A stretch of DNA of 64,000 bases from Sporothrix humicola (Eukaryota; Ascomycota; Sordariomycetes; Ophiostomatales; Ophiostomataceae), in assembly GCA_021396245.1 (NCBI GenBank), contig WNYE01000105.1, forward strand, positions 57,946 through 121,945. Direction: 5' to 3'. Shown in pieces: positions 23,825 through 33,758 of the stretch. Made by a program: the position numbers and the translations under genes. Numbering within the stretch: position 1 is the stretch's first letter; each line of letters begins with the position of its first letter. Under the pieces are notes generated by a model that was not told where the DNA came from, did no database searches, and saw nothing but the letters and a program-made list of their open reading frames with translations.

Positions 23825-25469
23825 CTAACTCCTTCTCCTCTCGCGAAAGACACCAGCGACGCGCCTTGCCAACCGTCGACAAGGCCGGCCCAATGACCAA
23901 AGCGAGCCCCAGGCACCCAAGATGGCCGTCGTGCCAGTGCACAAAATCAAAGGTGCATACTCGCCGACGACCACGGTCGTCTTGGACGACGAACTGCCCG
24001 CCGCGATCAGGGCACCACTGATGGGCCCGCTCAGCACGAAACCCAGACCGCGCCCGCCCATTAGCATTCCAAACACAAGCCCCGTGTTGGCCGTCTCGTC
24101 CCGCCGCTTCATGTCGTGCAGCACCGCCGACCACGTCGAAGAGAACCCGCCAGCGAAGAAGCCGTACGCCAGGGCGAAAGCAATCAAGATCGCGAGCGGG
24201 TTGCCATGAAAGCTCGTCAGATCAGAGACATACCACAGGGCAAACACCGAGATGGCGGACCCGGCCGACGAGATGAGCACGACGGTCGTGGCGGGCAGGC
24301 GGTCGCCGAGCATGCCCATGACCATGGTCCCGGGGACGGAGGCGACAGAAAAGAGGGCGAGTAACAAGGGGCCCGTGTAGGTCGACAGGGCGGTCGACTG
24401 TTCCAGACCTAGCGACACCGCATACGCTGACAGGTATGTGTTGGGCATCTGGTAGCCGAGCGACGGAGAAGAGGTTGTCGTTGGTGTTGTTCTCTCCTCG
24501 ATGCGCTCGTTTCCGTTTTCGTTTTCGTTGTTGTCGTCCGTATTGGTGCTGTCATGAACAACTTCTTCGGTCACGCCTTCCGGCACTCTTGGCCGCAAAA
24601 ACAGCAACACCGGCAGCGCCATCACGGCCGACGCCACAGCCCATCCCCGCAGCGTCGCCTCCACGCCATACTTTTCGAGAAGGACGGCCACCAACAGAGG
24701 CATCCCACCACCAACAGTGCTCTTGGCTGCCCACATGACGCCGTACGCAAAGCCCTTGCGCTCGACGAACCAGCCGTCCAGACAGAGCGAGGCGGCGCCG
24801 AACAAGAGGGCGCAACCGAGAGCGTACAGAACACCCTGGGTGGCAATCAGGGCCGCTGCCGAAGAGCTTTCGCTGGCACCGGGCGCCGAGGAGCCGGCAA
24901 TACTGGCGACTGACAAGACCAGACCCAAGGGGCCGCACCAGGGCCGCAGCCGCGGAAAACGGGTCAAAAGTGACATGACGACGGGGACGGCGAGGTACAT
25001 GACGCCCGTCTGGGAGGTGCCGATCGACGTGACGCTGCCGGGCGAGGCGTCAATGAGGCTGTGCGTGGCATAGTACTGCCGGAACACGCCAAACGAGAGG
25101 GAGTAGCCTGGGGAGTTAGGGAGTATTCGGTATGAATGTGGAAGAAACGGACCTACCCCAGATTGGAGCCTGGGCGAGAGAGCAGGCGGCGAGCACGAGG
25201 TATGCGCCGCGACCGCGGTCGGGCGGTGGAATTGTGCGGCCGGCATATGTTACGTGAGGCGGGGTGGCTTCGCGGTCGTCGTTGTCGTTGTCGCGATGAT
25301 TGTGATCATTATGATTGTTGGTCCGCCGGCTTAGCTTGTGCAGAGCGACAGCGCTCTTCTGGCGAATGGACCGAAATGTCGGGGCGGTGCGGCTGCCGAC
25401 AAGTCGGCTGGTCGCAGCTGGTTCCGGCGAGCGGAGCTCCGAGCGGATGTCGTCGAGTTCAATGTTCAT
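23825..25469 (-). CDS. MFS transporter, monocarboxylate permease (MCT) type
   Basis: A 531-residue, 12-helix membrane carrier from exons 25157..25469 and 23825..25107, with donor GTAGGT and acceptor CCCCAG; the junction restores Gly (APIWG-YSLSFGVFRQYY). Fungal members of this family are annotated as importers of monocarboxylates or related solutes, though most substrates are untested. The first helix follows a short DRGRGAYLVL lead, as in MCT proteins. A long acidic, Asn-rich loop (DNNENENGNERIEE) separates the two six-helix halves, and a basic tail ends the protein. The cytoplasmic N-terminus is His/Asn/Asp-rich (NNHNDHNHRDNDNDD), likely expanded CAT/GAC-type codons. Substrate cannot be read from the sequence. 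Confidence 0.88.
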
Positions 25470-26548
25470 TTTGGTAGTGGTGGTGGTGGTAGTTGAAGAA
25501 CATCAATGGAGAGATCACTGTTGGCGATGCGGCGTTTTTATTCATGATCTCTTATCCTCGATGACTCTTTTTTGAAAACATCGGCGAGAAGTCCGCAGCT
25601 GCAGATTGCGACCTTCCTATTTCTCTTCATGTGTCGGGCGATAACTACTTTTCCAATGGCGTAGCAATGGCATCGTTGGTCACTTCAATGGTCTACATAG
25701 CTGCAGCTAGGGATTTTGTGACGGGACTTGTTGAGACTTGTACCGGCCGTTTAGCCGCTTTTACCTATTTGGGGGTTGATTGCGGAGAACTAGAACCAAC
25801 TTTTGGTGAGGGATGGCGACAAATGGCGACCAAAACAAAGATACAAGATACATAGAATTAAATCCAACTCCGACATCGCCAATGAGACCAATAAGCAGCG
25901 GGTAAAGATCGACCGAATTGGTTGTTGAAGCTGCCAAATCGGAACACGACGAAAATCGAACACGAAAACAATCATGAAATCACGAAAATGAAAACAGTCA
26001 TATGTTATGAGTGAAGAGTCGACTTTTAATTTCAATGTCAATAAACTGCATTGGCTCGATCGGCCAGGTATCTATGGAAGAGTGGTATCTAATAAATGAT
26101 GATGATAAATGACGACAATAAAACGAATGAAAGATGACTGAAGTGTGGCTGTACGTATATGAAAGAGTGAATGAAGGATGCAGACCAAATAAAAAAAGAT
26201 GAAAAAAAAAAAAAAAGAAAGCAAATCCGTTTGTGCTCGTGTGCTGTGTGCTGTATGTTTTGTACCGCTGTGCCAATATCCCAATGTGCTCTTATGTTTA
26301 TCCAATGTTATCCAATAATGTCCAACGTTGCCTGGTGATGTATCGTGATGCTGAAGGAGGAAAAAGGAATAAAGAAAAAGAAAGAATGTAGTAAACAATT
26401 GATGACCGTATATCCTGATCAAGAAACCGTAAACATTAAAGAGAGAGAGTGAATGCTGGCCAAGGACCAGCCTGGGATGAGCGTGAATAAGAAAAGAGAA
26501 GGGATAGGCTGAAAGAAAGGAAATAGGGAAAATAAAGACTCTTCGACG
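25470..26548. other. Intergenic: MFS promoter and 3' region of the large disordered gene
   Basis: AT-rich between 25850 and 26440, with a run of A interrupted by G near 26201-26219. No gene is supported. Confidence 0.6.
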
Positions 26549-29500
26549 CTACCTCGGCGTCTCCAGCGCAACTGCGTACACGTTGTCCTTCTCCCACTGC
26601 AGATAGTCCCCCAGGTCATGACTGAGATTATATCCCATGGGCGCGACGTACTCTTTGCCGTCGGCGCCGCGGGTCATGATGAGGTCGGCCATGGGGCTCT
26701 GGGGCATGCTCTCGTAGGAGGCATAGCTGGCGCGGATGTTCACGTTGGGGTGTGTCTGGGAGCGAGGAGGCACCTGGACGGGCGGGTGGACGTGCACGAT
26801 CGTCTGGACGGTCCGGGGTTCGTTTGCGGGCGGGCCGAGATTGCTGACGGAACTATTGCCCCGGCTCATGGGGAACGGCAGGGCGAGATTGGCAGTTTGG
26901 GCAGTCAAGCTGTGACTCGATACATTGACCGCGGTGACCGCATTGACCGCGTTGGCATGCCCACTCTCCCGGCTGCTGCCACTGCTGTAGCCCGAGGCCA
27001 TGGTGCCGATGCTCGTGTTTGTGGCGGTACGGCTGTGGGTAAGTCCGCGAGAGCCAGAGACTGACGGAGTAGGAACGGCTCCCACAAGAATGTGGTTGGG
27101 AGCCGGGACGATGTTGCTGGTGACCGAAGTCCACTGCGAGCCGGGTGTTCTTTGGGTGTGGTGCGACAGAATGGGCGGTGATGTCGCCGCCCTTATTGGA
27201 AGAGGCATTGCGTCCGGGGGCGGTGGAACGGGCCGCACCCATTCGGTATCCTCTTCGGCACTCGTCAGCAGACGCTCCTGCTTGAGGTCGAGCGACCAGA
27301 ACCAGTCCGCCAGCCTGTCAGCCTCATCGGCTTCGGCGGCGGCAATCTGGCCATAGTCGATGCTGTCGTCTTCAAACAGGCCACCGGCACCGCCCAGGAT
27401 GGCCATCTGGAAGGCGGTCCAGTCCAGAGTGTCGTCGACGGAGGCAATGTGGGGGTGGTGATGATCGCGAGTGTAGGACTGATCGTAAGAATTGCGGCTG
27501 CTGGCCTGCTGCTCGAGTAGATCGGCACGCTTCAGGCGGATCGGACCGTGGCGGTAGGTGGGCATGACGAGAGAAAAGGGCGTGGCCGACAGATAAACAT
27601 AGGTGGCGTCATCACGCGGTTGAGGGATGGTGGAAGTGGCGGCGGCTGCAACGGCGGCCATGGATGATGTGGAGGAAGATACCGACAAGGAAGAAGAGTG
27701 CATGTGGAAAGAAGCAGGAGGGTGATGACTATGAGGAGGGTTAGGGTGGAGAGACGAGGAGGACAGGTAAAAGGACGACTTGGGTGCTTTTCCAATCGAC
27801 TTGCGGGATGCACTCTTGCCCGCCTTGCCCGTCTTGGGAGTGGACGACCGACGTCTCCTTCTACTCTGGCTGTCGACGTCGACATCGGTAATGGTGACCT
27901 GCGGGATGGGCTGTGCCGGCGGCGGCTCAGCCAAGGGCGGAGGTGGTGCTGTCTTTTTGATAAAGCTCTGGAAGCGCACGGGGTTCTTTGTGGGCGGCGA
28001 CGGGAAGGGACCGATTTCATCTAGAGGCGACTTGGGAGGATCTGGCATCAGCTCAGAGTCCTCATCGTCCTCTTCTTCGGCTTCCTCGTCCTCCAACATC
28101 TTTGCCTCTTCACGCTCCCGTTCTTCCCTTTCACGACGGCGACGCTCCTTGTGCTGGGCAATGGAAGAGGCAAAGTAGGCCTCTTCCTCCTCGACAGGAA
28201 GCAGGATGGAGACACGGACACCGGCAGCACCGATACGGCTAGGCAGGTCCTCCATATGGAAGGGCTCAATGGGCGTGGTGCTGCCATCTAGCTCTTCGCG
28301 GGCCGGGCTGAGGAAGAGAGTCTTGGTTTTTGTGGTGTTGACGTTGACACTGGGAGGCTTCTCTTCCTCAGGGCTGACCTCATCATCATGGCCGTCAATG
28401 CCTGGCCATTTGATTTGCGAGGCAATGTGTGGCGGCATGGGAAGAGTCGGTGGTGGGAACGGTTCGGCCGGCGGTGAGACGGGCATGGAGACGGGAGGCT
28501 CGATAGGGTTGCCATCTGCATCGACAGCCAGATCGTCAGGCTCGAGGGGGCTCACCTGGAGCTCTTCCTCTTCGCACTCAAGTAGAGTCTCCAGTGGAGC
28601 CGTGGATGTCTCGACAGTGTCTGGCTTGGATGGTGGCCGGTGCAGCTCCTTGAGGAGAGCCCGCTCGGCATCGACCAGTTCCTGCTGCTGCTTTTGATTC
28701 TGCAGCTCCCGCTTTTCGCGCTTCTCCTTTTCGTCCTGTTCGTCCGCCAGCTGCTTGGCCTTTTTCTTCTCCTCGGCCTCTTCCTGTTGCTTCTGGGCGA
28801 GGGCGCGGCTCTCACGGATGGCCTGCAGCTTTTCAAAGGGAAGTGTCTCGGTGACCTCCATGCGGCTAAAGAGGCGGCCATTGAAGAGCTCCGTGACGTT
28901 GTCGGGCAGTGTCCAGCGGGAGCTGCCGCTGCTAGAGGCGGTGGTATTATTGTTGCTACCATCACCCGACTTGCCCACATCCATCTGGCTTTTCCCCTCG
29001 GAGAACTGGCCTTTGGAGTTGGACGTCACGGCGGCCCGTTTGCGGGCCGCCTTCTTTGAGCGTTTCCGTTGAATGCGGAGGGCGCCATCGGGCAGTCCCT
29101 TGTTGAGGCGGATTGGCAGAAAGCGATTTGACTGCTTCTTTGGCGGCGAGGGAGATGCTGAAGGAGATGAGGAGGGAGTGAGGGCAGAGAACGTGCCGGA
29201 GGGACGTGGTGATGGTGACGGGCTCATGACCCGGCGGGGTGTGTTTGTTTCTGAGGGGACGGCCGAGGGTGACGGTGTTGGTGCCATCCGGGGCTGGGTG
29301 AAGGTGGGTGTTGTGCAAACATTGCGGAGGATGGGGCCGTCGGCTTTGTTCACCGCACTCGCGTCTGTTTCCGCTACTTCGAATGATGACTGCATCTTGG
29401 GAGATGTCGTCGACGTCGACGTCGAGGTCAACTCGATCGTCTGGCGGCGCAGGAGGTCGGCCTCTTCGGGCTGGATGGCGAGGGCCTGAAGCAAATCAAT

Positions 29501-31522
29501 GCACGAAGCGTCCGAGTCGGAGTCGGAGTCGTCGACGATATTGGGAGTGGTGATGGTGTTGGTATTGGTGTTTTCTGTCTTGTCGTTCTTGGTCTCGACC
29601 AGACTGGTCTGGCTTTTGTCGAGGGCAATGCCGCTGTCCTTTTTGGAGTCGGGCTCGCCGGTCTGGCGGTAAAGAGGGTGAGTTGAAGCAGTTGACTGGG
29701 AGGTGACGACTTTGGACCTGGGCTTTGAGATCTTCTCAGTTTTCTCCGTCTTTGATGCGTTCGACTTGGTCTTTGACTTCCACGAACTTTTGGTTGCAAA
29801 GTAGGAAGAGACTCGCGGAGGAGGCGGTGGAGGAAGTGCCTTGGACAGGAGGTTGGATGGAGGACGAGCAGGGAGAGAGGCTCGCGGGGAGACAATGGAT
29901 GCAAGAGGGATGGTAGTGTAGACAGGCAGAGAGGGACGTCTGGGTTGTTGAGAGGAGGATGAGGGGGATGAGGAGGATTGTTTGGTAGACGGCGACGACG
30001 ATGACTGAGAGGTCGTCAAAGGTTTGGATGAAGGCTGTGACGAAGACGGTGACGACGATGGCAACAACGGGACCGAATCGTCGCCGTGTTTGTTGTCATG
30101 CTCCTTTTCGTGGTCATGGTCATGCTGCCATGCAGCGCGGCCTTGTCCGGTGGAGACATTCTTTTGTTTGTCTGCTTCTTTACCGTCTTTTGACGTCTTT
30201 GATGGAGCGGATGCAGTCTGGCTTTGACACTGGCTTTGAGTCGACAAAAGGGTCTTGTCCTTTGGTGGACGGCTGTGGCGTTTGTCTTTTGTTTGGTGGC
30301 CTTGGCTGTTTCCGGTCACCAGCTGGGATTGTGTTTGTAGTGTCTGCAGCACGGGTGTGCCTGCCTCGCCTTCCTCGTGGTTTTGCCCTCTGTCGCTTCC
30401 TTTTCTGGCATTTGGGTCGCCTCTGCTTTTGCCGCCTCCCCCTTTTCTTTGTTTGGTCGTCGCTTCCCTCTGGCGTCGCTGTTGGCTGTTTTGGCTATTT
30501 TGGCCATGTTGGCTGTGTTGGTGTTGTTGGCTCTTTCCGCTTTTGGCAATGTTGTTGCCAGCACCAAAACTTGGTCGTCTCCCTTGGCTCCTCTGGCTGC
30601 GCTGAGAGCGCTGGCTCCTTTGGGAAAGACTCCGTTGGGAAAGACTGCGCTGCGAACTGCTCCCTTGACTTGCCAGACGGCTGTGGCTTCTTCTTTCTTT
30701 TCTGTCGGCGGATTGAAATCGGTCGCTTCGGTCAATTCGATCAGCCCGTTCACGTTCGCTCCTGCCTGCGTTTGCTTTGTCGGCGTCCGTTTCAGCTCTA
30801 TTTGGTTTATTTTGGCCGTCCCCTTCTTTGACATCCCCTTTGTCTTTGTTTGTTTCAGACCCTTTGGCGTCTCCCCGCCACGCGACAGCCACTGCCGGCC
30901 GGGCGCCCGCCGTCAATCGTGCGGCGTTCCGTGGCGGCACCACAATCGGCTGTGGGATTGGTCTCTTTTTGCGCGGGATGGGTGGGGGGATGTCGTCAAT
31001 TGCAACTGCGCCCGCGTCCTCGTCCGTCTGTATGGCGGCCTGGATGGTCTTGATCGTTTCAATGGCCTGTGTCCCGTCGTCGATGCGCAAACGCAGGCTG
31101 GTGGCGGCGGCTGCTGCTGCCGCGGCCACCACGGCCTTGATGCGGTCAATCTCTTCCTGGCTCAGCTCGTGGTCGACATTGTCGGTGAGGCCGCGCTCGG
31201 CCTGCGGGGTCGTGATGCTGAAGCTGCTGTCCGGGTTGAAGACGGTGCTGGAACTTGCGGTGGTGCTGTTGCTGGCGTTCCGTGCGTGGTTCTGATTACC
31301 GCTGATGGTGCTGCCCCGGCTGCTGGGTATTGTTCCTCTGCTTCCGGCTCGGCTCCGGCTTTGGCTTTGACTTTGGTTCTGGCCGAGTCCACTGCTGACA
31401 TCGCTGCGTCTCTTGTCGCTGAACTGGCCGTCTGCCGTCGTCTGCGTCTCGTCGGCAATGAGAGACAGCCGACAGGGCGACGTGAACAGCTTGCGGATGC
31501 TGAAGCTATTTCGTGAAGGCAT
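26549..31522 (-). CDS. Very large intronless, mostly disordered protein of unknown function
   Basis: One uninterrupted frame encodes 1,657 residues from the Met of MPSRNSFSIRKLF; 35 further open codons upstream look like leader. I do not recognise a family. The N-terminal third is Ser/Gln/Arg/Lys-rich, with a tandem block of SQRS units (about 30570-30660). The middle is Pro/Ser/Thr-rich. Two charged helical stretches follow: one of the type QLADEQDEKEKREKREL, the other ERRRREREEREREE followed by an acidic run. The last third has more ordered-looking segments, including TYVYLSATPFSLVMPTYR and DRLADWFWSLDLKQERLL, and ends DLGDYLQWEKDNVYAVALE. There is no signal peptide or membrane helix. The length of the open frame and its sharp composition make it a secure gene; the role (scaffold, signalling or cytoskeletal adaptor) is only guesswork. 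Confidence 0.82.
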   Translation of the reverse strand: MPSRNSFSIRKLFTSPCRLSLIADETQTTADGQFSDKRRSDVSSGLGQNQSQSQSRSRAGSRGTIPSSRGSTISGNQNHARNASNSTTASSSTVFNPDSSFSITTPQAERGLTDNVDHELSQEEIDRIKAVVAAAAAAAATSLRLRIDDGTQAIETIKTIQAAIQTDEDAGAVAIDDIPPPIPRKKRPIPQPIVVPPRNAARLTAGARPAVAVAWRGDAKGSETNKDKGDVKEGDGQNKPNRAETDADKANAGRSERERADRIDRSDRFQSADRKERRSHSRLASQGSSSQRSLSQRSLSQRSQRSQRSQRSQGRRPSFGAGNNIAKSGKSQQHQHSQHGQNSQNSQQRRQREATTKQRKGGGGKSRGDPNARKGSDRGQNHEEGEAGTPVLQTLQTQSQLVTGNSQGHQTKDKRHSRPPKDKTLLSTQSQCQSQTASAPSKTSKDGKEADKQKNVSTGQGRAAWQHDHDHEKEHDNKHGDDSVPLLPSSSPSSSQPSSKPLTTSQSSSSPSTKQSSSSPSSSSQQPRRPSLPVYTTIPLASIVSPRASLPARPPSNLLSKALPPPPPPRVSSYFATKSSWKSKTKSNASKTEKTEKISKPRSKVVTSQSTASTHPLYRQTGEPDSKKDSGIALDKSQTSLVETKNDKTENTNTNTITTPNIVDDSDSDSDASCIDLLQALAIQPEEADLLRRQTIELTSTSTSTTSPKMQSSFEVAETDASAVNKADGPILRNVCTTPTFTQPRMAPTPSPSAVPSETNTPRRVMSPSPSPRPSGTFSALTPSSSPSASPSPPKKQSNRFLPIRLNKGLPDGALRIQRKRSKKAARKRAAVTSNSKGQFSEGKSQMDVGKSGDGSNNNTTASSSGSSRWTLPDNVTELFNGRLFSRMEVTETLPFEKLQAIRESRALAQKQQEEAEEKKKAKQLADEQDEKEKREKRELQNQKQQQELVDAERALLKELHRPPSKPDTVETSTAPLETLLECEEEELQVSPLEPDDLAVDADGNPIEPPVSMPVSPPAEPFPPPTLPMPPHIASQIKWPGIDGHDDEVSPEEEKPPSVNVNTTKTKTLFLSPAREELDGSTTPIEPFHMEDLPSRIGAAGVRVSILLPVEEEEAYFASSIAQHKERRRREREEREREEAKMLEDEEAEEEDDEDSELMPDPPKSPLDEIGPFPSPPTKNPVRFQSFIKKTAPPPPLAEPPPAQPIPQVTITDVDVDSQSRRRRRSSTPKTGKAGKSASRKSIGKAPKSSFYLSSSSLHPNPPHSHHPPASFHMHSSSLSVSSSTSSMAAVAAAATSTIPQPRDDATYVYLSATPFSLVMPTYRHGPIRLKRADLLEQQASSRNSYDQSYTRDHHHPHIASVDDTLDWTAFQMAILGGAGGLFEDDSIDYGQIAAAEADEADRLADWFWSLDLKQERLLTSAEEDTEWVRPVPPPPDAMPLPIRAATSPPILSHHTQRTPGSQWTSVTSNIVPAPNHILVGAVPTPSVSGSRGLTHSRTATNTSIGTMASGYSSGSSRESGHANAVNAVTAVNVSSHSLTAQTANLALPFPMSRGNSSVSNLGPPANEPRTVQTIVHVHPPVQVPPRSQTHPNVNIRASYASYESMPQSPMADLIMTRGADGKEYVAPMGYNLSHDLGDYLQWEKDNVYAVALETPR

Positions 31523-33292
31523 TTTGGGGATGTGACAAAAAAAGACAAGAAGAGAAGATAAGAAGGAAGGAAAGAGGGGCCAGCGGCCAAAGCTTTCGGA
31601 GAGACAGCTAGCAACAGAGAGAGACAAAATGGGAAATTAAGAAATTAAGGACTGTGCTGGGGTGGGAGAACGTGAGGGAGAAGGAAAGTGAAGGTGATGA
31701 TAGGATGAGAGAGGAAACGAGCGGGAGAGAGAACCGAACTCGTAGTTACATTGTTGTTTCTGACGAGACAGGTTTCTGAAGACAAGAATCAAAAAATAAA
31801 TTGAACTTTTCAGACTCTGAACTCTCTGGGGGAACTTGGGAAGGGAAGGGGATGGGGATTGAGCGCGGCCGGGGGAAGCAGCAATATATGAGATCAGTCA
31901 GATCAATTCATAAGGCCGCTGTCTGAGTGACCGTATCAGAGACCCTATGGAGACCTGATGTTACTCACGATGGATATAGGGAGAGGCGGAGAAGAAAAAG
32001 AGGAGGAGAGGATAAGCGGAAAAGAGGAAAAGAGGGTTGGGGGCAAACAAACACACACAAATATTAAAAATAGGGAAGTAAACAAATAAAGTGAGCTGGA
32101 AATAGAGCCCACCAAAACTAGGTCAGGCTCAACTTATGCCAGGGCTGTTAGAAGCGTTGCAGCAAAGGGAGATGCAAAGGCGAGATGCGGCACATTACAA
32201 ACGACTTTCTGATATACATGGCAAGTCTGAAGTCGAGGGGTGATCTACGAGAGGCGCGAAAGGCAAAGATAAACAAGAGGCAGAAAATAGACTGCCCGGA
32301 CACGAATAGAACAAGGCCACTATAGAGCAGCGATATAGGATACAAGAAAGAGTAAAAGAGGTAAAGAGAAAAAGAGTGAAGGGGTGAAAGGGTGGGCGGG
32401 CGTATGGGGCCAAAACCACAAAAAGGGCCAAAAAGAGCGACCAGGTAAAAAGGCCAGCCAATGTCTGTGTTACGATCCAAGGGAGCAGCCGAGTGGCTGA
32501 GATGCAAGAGCGGCACGGAGGTGCGTTAACTTGAGGTTCCAAAATCGGGGGACTTTTAATAAGAGTAGGGATCAAAGAGGAAGTCTTGACAAAGAGGGAT
32601 AGATACAGAAAAAAGAGAGGAAATAAAGCAACCGTTAATAGTTCAGGGTGGTGTGTCTGTTATGGGCAGGAACGATGCAGGGAGATGCATGGGAGAGAGC
32701 ATGGTAAAGAGCAGAGTAAGAGCGACAGGTGTCGGGCGGCGGGTAACGGACAATGGGCAACAGGGCAATAGCGACGAGGGAAATAAAACACAAGGGAAGG
32801 AGCAAAACAGCAAAGAGCGAAAGGTAGAACACAGCACAGAACAGGAAACAGCCCACGGTTTGGCAATCGCCCCAAGAAATGCGAGTCGTTGTGTTTTGTG
32901 TGTTTGTTCGTGTGCATGTGTGGACGGACTGTGTTGTCTACGCAGCACAACGCAAGAGGCAAGAGGCAAGAGGCAAGAGGCAAGAAGCAAGAAGCAAGAA
33001 GCAAGAAGCAAGAAGCAAGAAGCAATACATCGTATTACGTCCTTGTCCTTGTTGCCCTCTGTTTCCTCCTGCATGTCGTACGGGATGCAAGGGTGCCATC
33101 CTGGCCCCAGACTCAGACGCCCCCAGAACTCAGAGTTGGCTGTCTTTTTTTACTGAAACTCTTTCTCGCTGATTTCGCTGATCTACTGACTACAGGACTT
33201 TTATCCGCCCATCCCTGCATGTTGCACAAGGAAGGGCCGAGGGAGGATAACGAGCGTCGATGATAATCTGTTGGAGAGAACATACTGGGCAA
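31523..33292. other. Gene-poor block, left part
   Basis: Leader and promoter of the large disordered gene, then purine-rich + strand sequence (31930-32100 and 32330-32460). At 32485-32560 there are faint resemblances to tRNA A- and B-box promoter motifs, but no foldable tRNA. A heptamer minisatellite lies at 32952-33021. Confidence 0.5.
32952..33021. repeat. Heptamer minisatellite
   Basis: Ten tandem copies of GCAAGAR: four of GCAAGAG, then six of GCAAGAA, without gaps. The clean split between variants suggests recent expansion by slippage. Confidence 0.95.
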
Positions 33293-33300
33293 GAATGATG

Positions 33301-33758
33301 TGAGTCCGTCTAAATCCACAGAGAAATTGCTCGGTGCACAGAGTCGATTGCCTAATTAGGACGGACTAACGCCCCTGCCCGTACAAGCACTTACAGGGCA
33401 CTTACAGGGCACTTACAGGGCACTTACAGGGCACTTACAGGGCACTTACAAGGCACTTACAAGGCACTTACAAGGTACTTGTAAGGTTATGTAACACCGC
33501 TGTAATATATTTTAATAAGTAATACAGTTCGACTACAGCGACCTCAGCGATTAAAACGACTGTAGCGAATTAAAGTAACTGTGATAATTATCGACTACTT
33601 GTATAAGCAGCGATTGTAATGAATACAACGTAATTATACAGCGAGCAAGTCCCGCCTAAAGCAACAAAAATACAGGCTGGAAGATGAAGCGGCGTTAGTC
33701 TTAATTAGGCAATCGACTCTGTGCACCGAGCAATTTCTCTGTGGATTTAGACGGACTC
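33301..33758. mobile_element. Non-autonomous inverted-repeat DNA transposon (MITE), 458 bp
   Basis: Bases 33302-33358 are a perfect 57-bp inverted match to 33702-33758 (outer ends GAGTCCGTCT and AGACGGACTC). The match extends to about 33371 and 33692 with one 4-bp gap. The octamer GAATGATG flanks both ends (33293-33300 and 33759-33766) as a target-site duplication. Counting outward from the symmetrical ends, the flanking 9-mers match at 8 of 9 positions. An 8-bp duplication points to hAT-like transposase, while long terminal repeats with a 9-bp duplication would point to Mutator-like; I cannot decide. No coding capacity is seen. The interior holds an 11-bp minisatellite and an AT-rich part. 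Confidence 0.9.
33387..33485. repeat. 11-bp minisatellite inside the MITE
   Basis: Five copies of GCACTTACAGG, then three of GCACTTACAAG, then a diverged ninth unit GTACTTGTAAG. The array lies next to the left terminal repeat. Confidence 0.93.

Noticed and set aside
30001..31516. Long + strand frames (276 and 379 codons)
   Set aside because: Antisense shadows of the repetitive, GC-rich large disordered gene; Cys/Phe/Leu-rich and without family features.
32480..32560. tRNA-like A-box and B-box words (GCCGAGTGGC ... GGTTCCAAAATC)
   Set aside because: Box matches are imperfect and no cloverleaf can be folded; at most a decayed tRNA-derived repeat.
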